This document shows, one piece after another, positions 8,135 to 16,446 of a stretch of DNA of 21,848 bases. This stretch comes from Mariniphaga sp. (GTDB lineage Bacteria > Bacteroidota > Bacteroidia > Bacteroidales > Prolixibacteraceae), in assembly GCA_013203525.1 (NCBI GenBank), contig JABMQB010000473.1:1-21848 (forward strand), written 5' to 3'. A program made the translations under genes and the position numbers. The notes under the pieces were generated by a model. It was given only the letters and a program-made list of their open reading frames with translations. It was not told the DNA's origin and made no database searches. Numbering within the stretch: position 1 is the first letter of the stretch; every line of letters starts with the position of its first letter.

Positions 8135-9484
8135 ATGCGTTTTCGGACAATTGCCATATTAGTCATTCTTATTTTGTTTTTCTCTTGCCAGAGAAGCAAT
8201 GTAGTTTATTTGCCCGAGCAGCCTGATAAGAGAGGAGAGTGGTTTGAGCCTGAGCCATTTGGCATGGTTCATATTCCCCGGGGAACTTTTAGACTGGGGC
8301 CAAACGATAGCGAAAAACTTGATGACCATAATGCTTCAAAAATTGTTACTGTTGAAGCATTTTGGATGGATGATACTGAAATTACAAATAATGAATACCG
8401 GCAGTTTGTACACTGGGTCAGAGATTCTATAGCCAGGAGGTTGCTCGGAAACGTTTATGCTGATTTTCTAATATCGGAAGATGAACGAGGAGTGCCTCTG
8501 GAAGAATCGGTTATAAATTGGGAAGAAAGAGTTGATTGGAATGAACCGGATTATCAGGCCGAACTCGAAGAATTATTTGTTCCTGAAGAAGAACAATTTA
8601 ATTACCTGAAAGAAATTGACACCCGAAAATTGATTTATGATTATTATTGGGTAGATTATGAACAGGCCGCACGTACTCAAAGCAAATATAATTATGAGAC
8701 ACAGAGTTATGATGGTACAATTATCGGTATTGATGGGGCAGAGGAACTTATACAAAACAGGAGTTCATTCCTTATGCACGAAAGTGTACCAGTATATCCC
8801 GATACACTGGTTTGGGTGAGAGATTTTACATATTCCTATAACGAACCTTTAACACTGAAATACTTTTCGCATGTTGGTTTTGATGAGTATCCGGTAGTTG
8901 GTATTTCGTGGAAACAAGCAGAAGCATTTTGTAACTGGAGGACAAATTTATTTGTTAGTTTCCGGTCGAGGTTAAATGAAACACCACCTCATGATTTTAG
9001 GTTGCCAACCGAGGCCGAATGGGAATATGCAAGTAGAGGAGGATACAAAAATGCACTTTATCCTTGGGGGAGTTATTATACCAGAAACCAGGAAGGATGT
9101 TTTGTGGCAAACTTTAAACCGTTGCGGGGAAACTATGTAGCCGATAGCCCAAGCAATGTAACTACCATGATGACCGGAACTTTTGATCCTAATGCATATG
9201 GGCTTTATGATATGGCCGGTAATGTTGCCGAATGGACTTCAGATGCATTTTATGAAGCGGCATATGACATTATTAGTGATTTTAATCCACATGTTAGTTA
9301 TAATGCCCGGCCCGATGATCCTCCTGTTTTAAAAAGAAAAGTATTACGGGGTGGCTCCTGGAAAGATATCCCTTATTTTATCCAGAATGCTACCCGAAGT
9401 TTTGAATATCAGGACAGCACTAAATCTTATGTTGGATTTAGGTGTGTCCGTACTTCTTTCAGAAATGAATTAAAAAACAGGTAA
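8135..9484 (+). CDS. Second GldK-like lipoprotein (GldK paralogue)
   Basis: A 449-residue lipoprotein. The signal peptide ends LFFSC, making Cys18 the probable lipidated residue. The whole mature sequence follows GldK of this window: shared blocks include EPFGMV/SPFGMV near the start, MDDTEITNNEYRQFVHW (identical), NYETQ, QNRSSF, YPDTLVW, RDFTYSYNEP, FDEYPVVGI, WKQAxAFCNWRT, PTExEWEYA, FANFKPLRGNYV-like, GNVAEWT, LRGGSWKD, and GFRCVRTSF. The FGE catalytic cysteines are missing here too (PYFIQNATRS). Similarity spans the full length, so it is a duplication and not a GldJ-length protein (GldJ is longer in Flavobacterium). It lies 112 nt after gldN, beyond a terminator, which suggests separate control. 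It could substitute for or mix with GldK in the ring, or form a variant ring; the sequence does not decide. Confidence 0.9.
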   Translation: MRFRTIAILVILILFFSCQRSNVVYLPEQPDKRGEWFEPEPFGMVHIPRGTFRLGPNDSEKLDDHNASKIVTVEAFWMDDTEITNNEYRQFVHWVRDSIARRLLGNVYADFLISEDERGVPLEESVINWEERVDWNEPDYQAELEELFVPEEEQFNYLKEIDTRKLIYDYYWVDYEQAARTQSKYNYETQSYDGTIIGIDGAEELIQNRSSFLMHESVPVYPDTLVWVRDFTYSYNEPLTLKYFSHVGFDEYPVVGISWKQAEAFCNWRTNLFVSFRSRLNETPPHDFRLPTEAEWEYASRGGYKNALYPWGSYYTRNQEGCFVANFKPLRGNYVADSPSNVTTMMTGTFDPNAYGLYDMAGNVAEWTSDAFYEAAYDIISDFNPHVSYNARPDDPPVLKRKVLRGGSWKDIPYFIQNATRSFEYQDSTKSYVGFRCVRTSFRNELKNR

Positions 9485-9510
9485 ACTCAATGAATGAATT
9501 TACCCGTTTT
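9474..9510. terminator. Bidirectional terminator between the second gldK-like gene and the giant gene
   Basis: AAAACAGGTAAA at 9474-9485 pairs with TTTACCCGTTTT at 9499-9510 (11 of 12 pairs, 13-nt loop). The left arm contains the stop codon (9482-9484) of the plus-strand gene. Read on the minus strand the stem ends in a run of six T, so it is a better terminator for the convergent giant gene; on the plus strand the T run is four. Confidence 0.65.
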
Positions 9511-9540
9511 CAGATCTTCATAATTCTACTCAATTTTTAA

Positions 9541-9792
9541 TTACTCTCTCCGTATAATAAACTGGCGTACGATATTAATTTCTTTTGATTTGAACCTTAA
9601 TAAATATACACCATCAATATGTTTGCTTAGGTTTATTTCCATCGGTGAATTATCATATTTGGTTTGAAGTATCATCTTCCCGTTAACTGAATAAATTTCA
9701 ATTTCAGGATTATTAAGTTGCCCATTGTAGTCGATTTCAAATTTTAATATCCCATCGGTAGGATTTGGATATAGCTTAACTTCGATGGCATC
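9541..9792 (-). other. T9SS type A C-terminal sorting domain of the giant protein
   Basis: The last 83 residues begin DAIEVKLYPNPTDGILKFEI and end SKHIDGVYLLRFKSKEINIVRQFIIRRE (given in parts: IDGVYLLRF, IVRQFIIRRE). The YPNPxxG opening, central IEIYSVNGK and GVYLLRF strand are the classic type A T9SS signal (Por secretion tail). It targets the protein through the outer-membrane translocon, where it is normally cleaved. Confidence 0.93.
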
Positions 9793-12700
9793 CTGGATTA
9801 AATTTGCATTAGTTATATAACCAAGCATATCAACAGTAAATGTGTCGGCAACAGAAGCCCCAAACGGGTCGGTAGCAGTTATAATTACCACTACTTGCCC
9901 TGTATCCTGGATTAATGGAGAAATCGTTATTGTGTCGTTATTAAAACTAATAAATGAAGGTAAAATACTGCTTCCGTTAAAACTTGCACTTAAAGTTAAT
10001 ATGTCTCCATCAGGATCATCAAATAGGCTTCCAAGTTGGTTTGGGACCGGTATTTGAAGCACATGTGCAGCATTGACTTCAAAATCGGGGATAGGAACCA
10101 GTAAAACAGGGGCATCGTTCACCGGGTTTACTTTTACTTTAAATGTCTGTGAAGTTACTCCACCGTTGTTATCTTTTACTTCAATAGTAATTGTTTTTTC
10201 ACCATTCCAATTGTGTTCAAAACTTAGGGTTAATGTCCCTTTATATTCATCAGAAGTATAATCAATAGAAAGGCTGGAAATTCCTTGTGGGTCAGAACTT
10301 GATGCAGATACTTGAATTTCCTGGACAATACACTGGTCTCCATCTGAAATCCCTTCCAAAACAATTGTTAGTACAGAATCTTCATCAATTTCGTAATCGG
10401 AGATGAGGGAAATTGTTGGATTACCATTAATACTATTAACTGTAATATCAAACGAAATTGTATCAGAATTCCCTGAAGGATCGGTTGCAACATAAGTTTC
10501 AGTGGTTGTCCCCACGGGGAATATTGCACCTGAACCAAGGCCTTCAATTTGTACAATTTCAGCACTACAGTTATCATTGGCAATTATATCAGGGTAAATA
10601 ATTTCAGAACCACAACCACCTGGTTCAGCATCGACAACAATTTCGGCAACCGGTACTAGTTCAGGAGGTAAGTCATCGACCACTGTAATAACCGCTGCAC
10701 ACTCTGATTGGTTCCCACTTTCATTGGTAACGGTAAGGGGAACTGTGTTTTCGCCTATATCTTCGCAGCCAAATTGCATTTGGCTAAGTTCCATTGATAC
10801 TATACCGCAATTATCAAAACTGCCGTTATCAACCATAACTGGTGTTAAAGCTGCCATCCCGTTTTCATCAAGCTGAAGTGTAAGGCCGGTACAAATAGCA
10901 ACAGGGGGAACAGTATCTTCAACCGTAACAATAGAAATACATTCATCCTGGTTTCCGCTTGCATCGGTAACGATAAGGGTAATTGAGTTTTCCCCGATAT
11001 CTTCGCAGCTAAACTGTATTTGGCTTAGTACCATCGATTCAATCCCGCAATTATCAAAACTGCCGTTGTTAACCAAGTCCGGAGTTAAAGCTGCCATTCC
11101 GTTTTCATCAAGCTGAAGTGTAAGGCCGGTACAAATAGCAACAGGCGGAACAGTATCTTCAACTGTAACAATAGAAATACATTCATCCTGGTTACCACTT
11201 ACATCGGTAACGGTAACGGTAAGGGTAACTAAGTTTTCCCCGATATCTTCGCAGCTAAATTGCATTTGGCTTAGTATCATCGATTCAATTGCGCAATTAT
11301 CAAAACTGCCATTATTAACTATGCCTGGAGTTAAGGCTGCCATTCCGTTGTCATCAAGCTGAAGTGTAAGGCCAGTACAAATAGCAACGGGCGGAACAGT
11401 ATCTTCAACTGTAACTATAGAAATACATTCATCCTGGTTTCCGCTTCCATCGGTAACGGTAAGGGTAACTGTGTTTTCGCCAATATCTTCGCAGCTAAAT
11501 TGCATTTGGCTTAATACAATCGATTCAATCCCGCAATTATCAAAACTTCCATTATCGACCATTCCAGGAGTGATTGATGCCATCCCATTTTCATCAAGCT
11601 GAAGGGTAAGATCGGTACAAATTGCAAGGGGCGGAACAGTATCTTCAACTGTAACAATAGAGATGCATTCATCCTGGTTTTCACTTGCATCGGTAACGAT
11701 AAGGGTAACTGTGTTTTCTCCAATATCTTCGCAGCTAAATTGCATTTGGCTTAGTATCATCGATTCAATACCACAATTGTCGGTACTGTTGTTGTTAATC
11801 ATATCGGATGTGATGGTTGCCCTTCCATTTTCATCTAATTCTATTACAGTATCGTTGCAAATTGCAATGGGTGGAATTTTGTCTTTTATAATTACTAAAG
11901 CATCGGAAGTTGTTTTATTTCCTGAATTGTCAGTTACAGTTAATGTAACAATATTTCCGCCCTTATTATTGCAATTGAATACTTCCGGAAAAATAGATAA
12001 TTCGGCAATACCACAATTATCAAAACTCCCATTGTTGATCATTTCGGGAGTCACAATTACAGTCCCGTTTTCATTTATAAAAAGAGTGATATCTGTACAA
12101 ATGGCAACTGGAGGTATTGTATCGAGTATGGTAATAATTGATTCACAGGATGAAATATTTCCAGAGAGGTCGGTAACAGTAAGTGTTATTGTATTTAATC
12201 CAACATCGATGCATGAGAAATTTGCCCGGTTTATTTCAATACTTTCAATACCGCAATTGTCCCAACTTCCAGCATCCACCATTGTTACGGAAATTTCAAC
12301 TTCTCCATTTTCATCCAAAATAATGGTTAAATCATTACATAGTGCAACAGGCTTAACTGTATCAACAACTGTAATTTTTGATTCACAAATTGAAACGTTT
12401 CCGTTTACATCGGTAATGGTAATATCAACCATCGTTCCGTTCATAACAGGTAATATTTGCCCGGGATTTAAAAATCCAGGCGAGGCAATTAGAGTTTCTT
12501 CCCATACTAAATTTTCCATTTTTTGTAATGATGAACCGATTGGAGTGGCACTAGATTCTCGCACATTTACATCGGTAGAAGTAAGCCCTGAAGCTGGCCC
12601 ATCGACGGCGGTTATTTGGCCTTCGTAGCTTAAAAACTCAAGTACCGTTAAACCGGGTGCAACCAGCGCAATACCATCAGTTGGACCATTTTGAATTCCG

Positions 12701-15700
12701 GAAATATTAAAAGATATTGCCCCTAATCCATCTGTTTCATCCGGAATAATTCCTGTCAGTGTTATTGTTTCATAAACAGAATTGTTATTCCCATTGTAAA
12801 GAATTAATTCAAAACCATCGAGGTTTGTACCTGCTTTTCCAGCGATTTCAACAAATTCCCCTTCATCGGCACCGGCGTTATCATAATGGAATTCATTAAT
12901 CCATGGATTCAATAGATTATCTTGAATAATACTTAAATCATTGCAGCCATAACTGAATGATTCTGGTTCGATTGAAAGAATTCCGCAATTGTCATATTGA
13001 TATAAGATCAAATCTTCGGTTAAAACAACTGCATCTCCGGAAGAATTAAGATAAATGGTTTGGTCGCTACACGTTACTTCGGGCGGAATATTATCTTCAA
13101 CTGTTATTATAGAAGTACATTCTGATATATTCCCATTTCTATCTTGTACTCTTCCAAAAATTTCATTTATTCCTAAATCATCACAAAAGAAAAAAGAATT
13201 TTCAATACTGTACGTCACTATTTGGCAGTTATCAGTGCTTTCGCTAAGTATATCTAACGGTGAAATATGGCCAACACCAGCAGCATCAAGTTGCAAAATT
13301 GTATCTCTGCAAATAGCTATAGGAGGTACATTATCTGTTACCTGGATTGTTTCGCTTATTGTTTCAATACAACCATGGCCATCTGTAATTGTTGCCTCAT
13401 AAGATCCTGGTTTCAAGTTTCTTATTTCAAAAGTTGTTCTTCCATTCGACCACATTACAGAATAAGGAGGTGTCCCGCCGGATGGGTTAATTGAAATCAA
13501 TCCATACTTATCATCAAAACAAAGGACATCTACTTTCCGGGCTACAGTTGCAATAAGGTTGGTAGGTTCGGAAACATCAATGTTCAATGTTTTTTCGCTG
13601 TTATTACCATCTTTTATAGTAACTGTATATGTGTCTGCGGTTAACCCATTTAGGGTATTGGTATTTGAGCTTGTTGTTACTAAAGTCCCAGTTGACCAAG
13701 TGTAGGTATAATTTGGTGTCCCGTCAATAACTTCAACCATAATACTTCCATCATTTCCTCCGTAGCATAGCACATCGGTTACATTTACATTTACAGTAAA
13801 AACTCCAATCCCTTGAATTGAATATGAAAAGGGATCCTGGTTTGGGTCGTCGTTGCTAATTGATACTGTTGCATTCTTTATGCCCGATGACGTTGGTGCA
13901 AATTGAATAGTATAGGTATCATTATTACCACTTGCAATAGCAGCTGCAGGTTGGCTTGTAACTGTAAACTGGCTTGCATCGGGGCCACTGATAGCAACAA
14001 TTGGGTTTCCGCTCAGGTTAAGAACATCGGCGCCAAAGTTTTCAATTTTAAATGTACGGTCGATTGCCCCTGTATTAATTGGTGCATTTCCAAAGAACGT
14101 AAAATCATCAGCCACTGGAGTTGTATCCTCGTTTTCAATATCTAACTGGGGGCTTCCTCCCTGGACAATCATTAACGGGCCACTGTATCCAGTACCGGCA
14201 ATTGTAAAATCATAAGGGTTTTCACCATTATCGTTGTTGCCGATAGAAAGTGTTTCGGTTATAACGCCAACCGTTGAAGCTTCAAAACATACAGAAAACT
14301 CTTCAGTTGCGCCTACAGCGATTGTTGCGGGTGCATCCTGGGTTAATATAAAGTTGGTTCCTGTAAGAGCTACTCTTGGGCTACCTGTTAGGTTAAGAAT
14401 CACTGAACCCAGATTAGTAATTTGAAATGTATGCTTAGGCGAATATGGCGAATATCCTGTATGGTCAAGCCCAAAATCTGTACCGTCGGTAACATTTGGA
14501 GTAGCATCTCCGTCAACGATTTCTGTCCCTACATATGCAACTTCTATCTCCGGATAACTTCCCCCGGTTCCCTGAATATTGAAAGTATAAGGATTATCAT
14601 CCCTATCATTGCTGTTTATATGGACATACGCTTCCCGTAAACCAGACGCTGTTGGGTTAAAATTAATATTGAATGTTGTAGTACCGCCTCCTGAAGCAAA
14701 TGGCGTAGAAGGTGGAGGTGCAGCGGTAACCGTAAAATCGCTTGTATGTCCAAATGTGGTTATATATAATACATGTAAAGGTACAGGCCCGTTATTTGTG
14801 ATTGTATATGTATTTGTTTTATCACCCATTGCTAAATCAACACCTCCAAAATCGGTATCGTCGGTTGAAACAGGTGTAACATCGCCGTTTGTTATATCAT
14901 TTCCAAGCCCTGAAACAACCATTTCAGGAATTAGCCCTATACCTGAAACATCGAAGTTGTATGGTGTTTTGCCTGCATTATTATTAAATACATTTATGGT
15001 AGCTGTCCGTGCCCCCTGCTCTGAAGCGTCAAATTTAACTGTGAAAGTGGAACTGCTGGCAGGTGCAATCGTTGGTGAAGGATTAGTTAAAATACTAAAA
15101 TCAGCAGCGTTTGTACCAGTTATTGAAATACCCGTAATATTTAAAGTTCCCAGCCCACCATTTTTTATTGTGTATGTCCTGGTCACCCACATCCCAAATA
15201 CTGGAATACTTGTATAGGTGGTATGGTCTGACGCATCAGGAGAAATATCACCATCGGTAATCACGGTTGAATTCCCTTCAATAGTAATAACAGGTAAAAC
15301 TACATTTTCTGCCCCGGGTGTAGGTATTTCTGCTACATAGGATGAAGTATTCCTGTGCCCGCCACTGCCATTGGGTATACGTTGCAATGAGTGGATTACC
15401 TGGCCACCACGGCTGCCTTCATTCAACTGTCTGCCGCCTGTTAGTAATGCTAGCAATCCAGTATTATCAGCATCGTTTGTATCATATACAACTGCATCGA
15501 TTAAATTTACGGAAGAAATGGGTGTGTCATTCGGGAAATCAGTACCATTACCTAAATAAAGTGCAACAGCATCCGCTCCATTCTGGAAGCTATTATTATT
15601 AAAATTTAAATTAGCAGCTGAAACCCCCGAATTGCCCAAAACAAAATAACCGTTTGCATCGGTTGAATATCCATCCAGGTCAATACCATTTGCATGGGGG

Positions 15701-16446
15701 CTAATATTGTAGGATTGATCATCTGAACCATTAAAAAATATAATAGCAAGATTATCAAGGCTTACATTTCCAACTCCTCCATCATATAATTCAATAAATT
15801 CTAATATATCTGTTGAGGGGGTGTCTGCATCTGTTTCATTAATAACTATGTCCTTGGTTTCCTGGTTTGCCGGATTATCGGTCGCGGTAGTAGTATTATA
15901 TCTTATAAACCCCGAATTTTCGTTGTATTCACAAACCATTAATCTATATATTGAGTTGGGCATTATTCCGTTAACATTAGCTGTTGTACCAATTCCGTTA
16001 TAAATACAAAACCATCCTGATGAACCTATTTGATCACCCGCTTTGAAAATAGAATTAGCTGTATATGAAACGTCATCAACCGGAACTGCAGAACCGATTA
16101 CACTACTGGTCATAAATACGGCACAATATCCTCCGTTGCCACGTGTCCAACTTAAAGAAAGTTTAGCTGCATGCACATTTTGGAAAACTATTGAATGCGC
16201 CTGAGTAGTTGGAAAGGAAATATTATTATCACTATTGGAAACTTCAACATAAGTTGCGTTTAATATATTAGGATTTAAACCACTTTGGATTGTTGCAGTT
16301 TCTAAAGTATAATCAATATCATTTGCTATATTATTCTTATGACTAAAGGATGCTACAAGCAAACAAAAGAAAATAATTATAGTTTCTTTTTTTAATAAAT
16401 TACTTTTAAAATAGGAAGGTAATTTTTTTGGGGTGATAACTTTCAT
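9541..16446 (-). CDS. Giant T9SS-exported multidomain surface protein
   Basis: About 2301 residues on the minus strand. I take the ATG at 16446 (MKVITPKKLPSYFK, then the hydrophobic TIIIFFCLLVASFS) as start, since it gives an ordinary signal peptide; an in-frame ATG at 16545 would add 33 implausible residues. Domain order: signal peptide; Fn3-like region (about 16270-15860); lamin-tail domain (VINETDADTPSTDILEFIELYDG, about 15850-15300); four choice-of-anchor-D units; two SprB-type repeats; nine 80-residue cysteine-containing HYR-like repeats, the second with a nested lamin-tail-like domain; a further HYR domain (DLPPELVPV..., ending about 10440); two cadherin/Ig-like domains (IDEDSVLTIVLEGISDGD; FDDPDGDILTLSASF); and a type A T9SS sorting domain with LYPNPTDG. 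It is probably exported by the T9SS and displayed or released as an adhesin or surface-matrix protein. No enzyme domain was recognised. It is convergent with the gldK paralogue and divergent from the sigma operon. Confidence 0.9.
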   Translation of the reverse strand: MKVITPKKLPSYFKSNLLKKETIIIFFCLLVASFSHKNNIANDIDYTLETATIQSGLNPNILNATYVEVSNSDNNISFPTTQAHSIVFQNVHAAKLSLSWTRGNGGYCAVFMTSSVIGSAVPVDDVSYTANSIFKAGDQIGSSGWFCIYNGIGTTANVNGIMPNSIYRLMVCEYNENSGFIRYNTTTATDNPANQETKDIVINETDADTPSTDILEFIELYDGGVGNVSLDNLAIIFFNGSDDQSYNISPHANGIDLDGYSTDANGYFVLGNSGVSAANLNFNNNSFQNGADAVALYLGNGTDFPNDTPISSVNLIDAVVYDTNDADNTGLLALLTGGRQLNEGSRGGQVIHSLQRIPNGSGGHRNTSSYVAEIPTPGAENVVLPVITIEGNSTVITDGDISPDASDHTTYTSIPVFGMWVTRTYTIKNGGLGTLNITGISITGTNAADFSILTNPSPTIAPASSSTFTVKFDASEQGARTATINVFNNNAGKTPYNFDVSGIGLIPEMVVSGLGNDITNGDVTPVSTDDTDFGGVDLAMGDKTNTYTITNNGPVPLHVLYITTFGHTSDFTVTAAPPPSTPFASGGGTTTFNINFNPTASGLREAYVHINSNDRDDNPYTFNIQGTGGSYPEIEVAYVGTEIVDGDATPNVTDGTDFGLDHTGYSPYSPKHTFQITNLGSVILNLTGSPRVALTGTNFILTQDAPATIAVGATEEFSVCFEASTVGVITETLSIGNNDNGENPYDFTIAGTGYSGPLMIVQGGSPQLDIENEDTTPVADDFTFFGNAPINTGAIDRTFKIENFGADVLNLSGNPIVAISGPDASQFTVTSQPAAAIASGNNDTYTIQFAPTSSGIKNATVSISNDDPNQDPFSYSIQGIGVFTVNVNVTDVLCYGGNDGSIMVEVIDGTPNYTYTWSTGTLVTTSSNTNTLNGLTADTYTVTIKDGNNSEKTLNIDVSEPTNLIATVARKVDVLCFDDKYGLISINPSGGTPPYSVMWSNGRTTFEIRNLKPGSYEATITDGHGCIETISETIQVTDNVPPIAICRDTILQLDAAGVGHISPLDILSESTDNCQIVTYSIENSFFFCDDLGINEIFGRVQDRNGNISECTSIITVEDNIPPEVTCSDQTIYLNSSGDAVVLTEDLILYQYDNCGILSIEPESFSYGCNDLSIIQDNLLNPWINEFHYDNAGADEGEFVEIAGKAGTNLDGFELILYNGNNNSVYETITLTGIIPDETDGLGAISFNISGIQNGPTDGIALVAPGLTVLEFLSYEGQITAVDGPASGLTSTDVNVRESSATPIGSSLQKMENLVWEETLIASPGFLNPGQILPVMNGTMVDITITDVNGNVSICESKITVVDTVKPVALCNDLTIILDENGEVEISVTMVDAGSWDNCGIESIEINRANFSCIDVGLNTITLTVTDLSGNISSCESIITILDTIPPVAICTDITLFINENGTVIVTPEMINNGSFDNCGIAELSIFPEVFNCNNKGGNIVTLTVTDNSGNKTTSDALVIIKDKIPPIAICNDTVIELDENGRATITSDMINNNSTDNCGIESMILSQMQFSCEDIGENTVTLIVTDASENQDECISIVTVEDTVPPLAICTDLTLQLDENGMASITPGMVDNGSFDNCGIESIVLSQMQFSCEDIGENTVTLTVTDGSGNQDECISIVTVEDTVPPVAICTGLTLQLDDNGMAALTPGIVNNGSFDNCAIESMILSQMQFSCEDIGENLVTLTVTVTDVSGNQDECISIVTVEDTVPPVAICTGLTLQLDENGMAALTPDLVNNGSFDNCGIESMVLSQIQFSCEDIGENSITLIVTDASGNQDECISIVTVEDTVPPVAICTGLTLQLDENGMAALTPVMVDNGSFDNCGIVSMELSQMQFGCEDIGENTVPLTVTNESGNQSECAAVITVVDDLPPELVPVAEIVVDAEPGGCGSEIIYPDIIANDNCSAEIVQIEGLGSGAIFPVGTTTETYVATDPSGNSDTISFDITVNSINGNPTISLISDYEIDEDSVLTIVLEGISDGDQCIVQEIQVSASSSDPQGISSLSIDYTSDEYKGTLTLSFEHNWNGEKTITIEVKDNNGGVTSQTFKVKVNPVNDAPVLLVPIPDFEVNAAHVLQIPVPNQLGSLFDDPDGDILTLSASFNGSSILPSFISFNNDTITISPLIQDTGQVVVIITATDPFGASVADTFTVDMLGYITNANLIQDAIEVKLYPNPTDGILKFEIDYNGQLNNPEIEIYSVNGKMILQTKYDNSPMEINLSKHIDGVYLLRFKSKEINIVRQFIIRRE
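10675..13332 (-). repeat. Nine tandem 80-residue HYR-like repeats
   Basis: From N to C the units are 13332-13093, 13092-12361 (enlarged by an insert), 12360-12121, 12120-11881, 11880-11641, 11640-11401, 11400-11155, 11154-10915 and 10914-10675. Seven are exactly 240 bp, one is 246 bp (a 6-bp duplication) and one is 732 bp. The unit pattern is PPVAIC-T-LTLQLDENG, then DNCGIES, then QFSCEDIGENTVTLTVTD, then SGNQDECISIVTVED: four cysteines per unit, a DENG turn, and beta-strand spacing like HYR/Ig domains. The five C-terminal units (11880-10675) are the most alike, also at DNA level. Similar arrays are common in Bacteroidota surface proteins. Confidence 0.9.
12436..12915 (-). other. Lamin-tail-like domain nested inside the second HYR-like repeat
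   Basis: Repeat 2 runs normally to FSYGCNDLSIIQDN, is interrupted by about 160 residues, and resumes at GTMVDITITDVNGNVSICESKITVVD in the proper register. The insert opens NPWINEFHYDNAGADEGEFVEIAG and continues with LDGFELILYNGN, GIQNGPTDGIALVA, EFLSYEGQI and SSLQKM, the pattern of the lamin-tail-like domain found at the front of secreted nucleases of the ExeM/NucH type. Only that accessory domain is present, with no nuclease domain. Confidence 0.82.
13333..13803 (-). repeat. Two SprB-type repeats
   Basis: Two consecutive units of about 78 residues: one with DVLCYGGNDGSIMVEVIDGTPNYTYTWS and one with DVLCFDDKYGLISINPSGGTPPYSVMWSNG (matching points: DVLC, G-I--, GGTPPY/DGTPNY, -W S, L-xGxYxxTIxDG). 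This is the repeat of the Flavobacterium gliding adhesin SprB and related T9SS cargo. The second unit ends GHGCIETISETIQV. They link the choice-of-anchor-D block to the HYR-like array. Confidence 0.82.
13804..15294 (-). repeat. Four choice-of-anchor-D (ASPM/SPD-2/Hydin-like) units
   Basis: Four units averaging about 124 residues. Each shows a start of the form I/DGDxTPxxxDxTDFG, a middle TYTITNNGxxxLxxxxI, a (DF)xxTxxPxxxIAxGxxxTFxVxFxPxxxGxRxATxxIxNND block, and a closing NPYxFxIxGxG. This is a known beta-sandwich stalk module in bacterial surface proteins. The units are diverged from each other at DNA level, unlike the HYR-like array, so they are older or under weaker homogenisation. Confidence 0.82.

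Noticed and set aside
11663..12628. Long plus-strand open frame opposite the giant gene, and similar ones elsewhere between 9842 and 16003
   Set aside because: They are antisense shadows of a repetitive, low-stop reading frame; their products lack any family pattern and mirror the repeat period.
12436..12915. Extracellular nuclease suggested by the ExeM/NucH-like segment
   Set aside because: Only the lamin-tail-like accessory domain is present; no nuclease catalytic motif follows, and the HYR-like repeat resumes.
10675..13332. Regular 240-bp repeats considered as a CRISPR or satellite-like array
   Set aside because: The repeats are in-frame coding units of a single protein with beta-sandwich motifs and no spacers.
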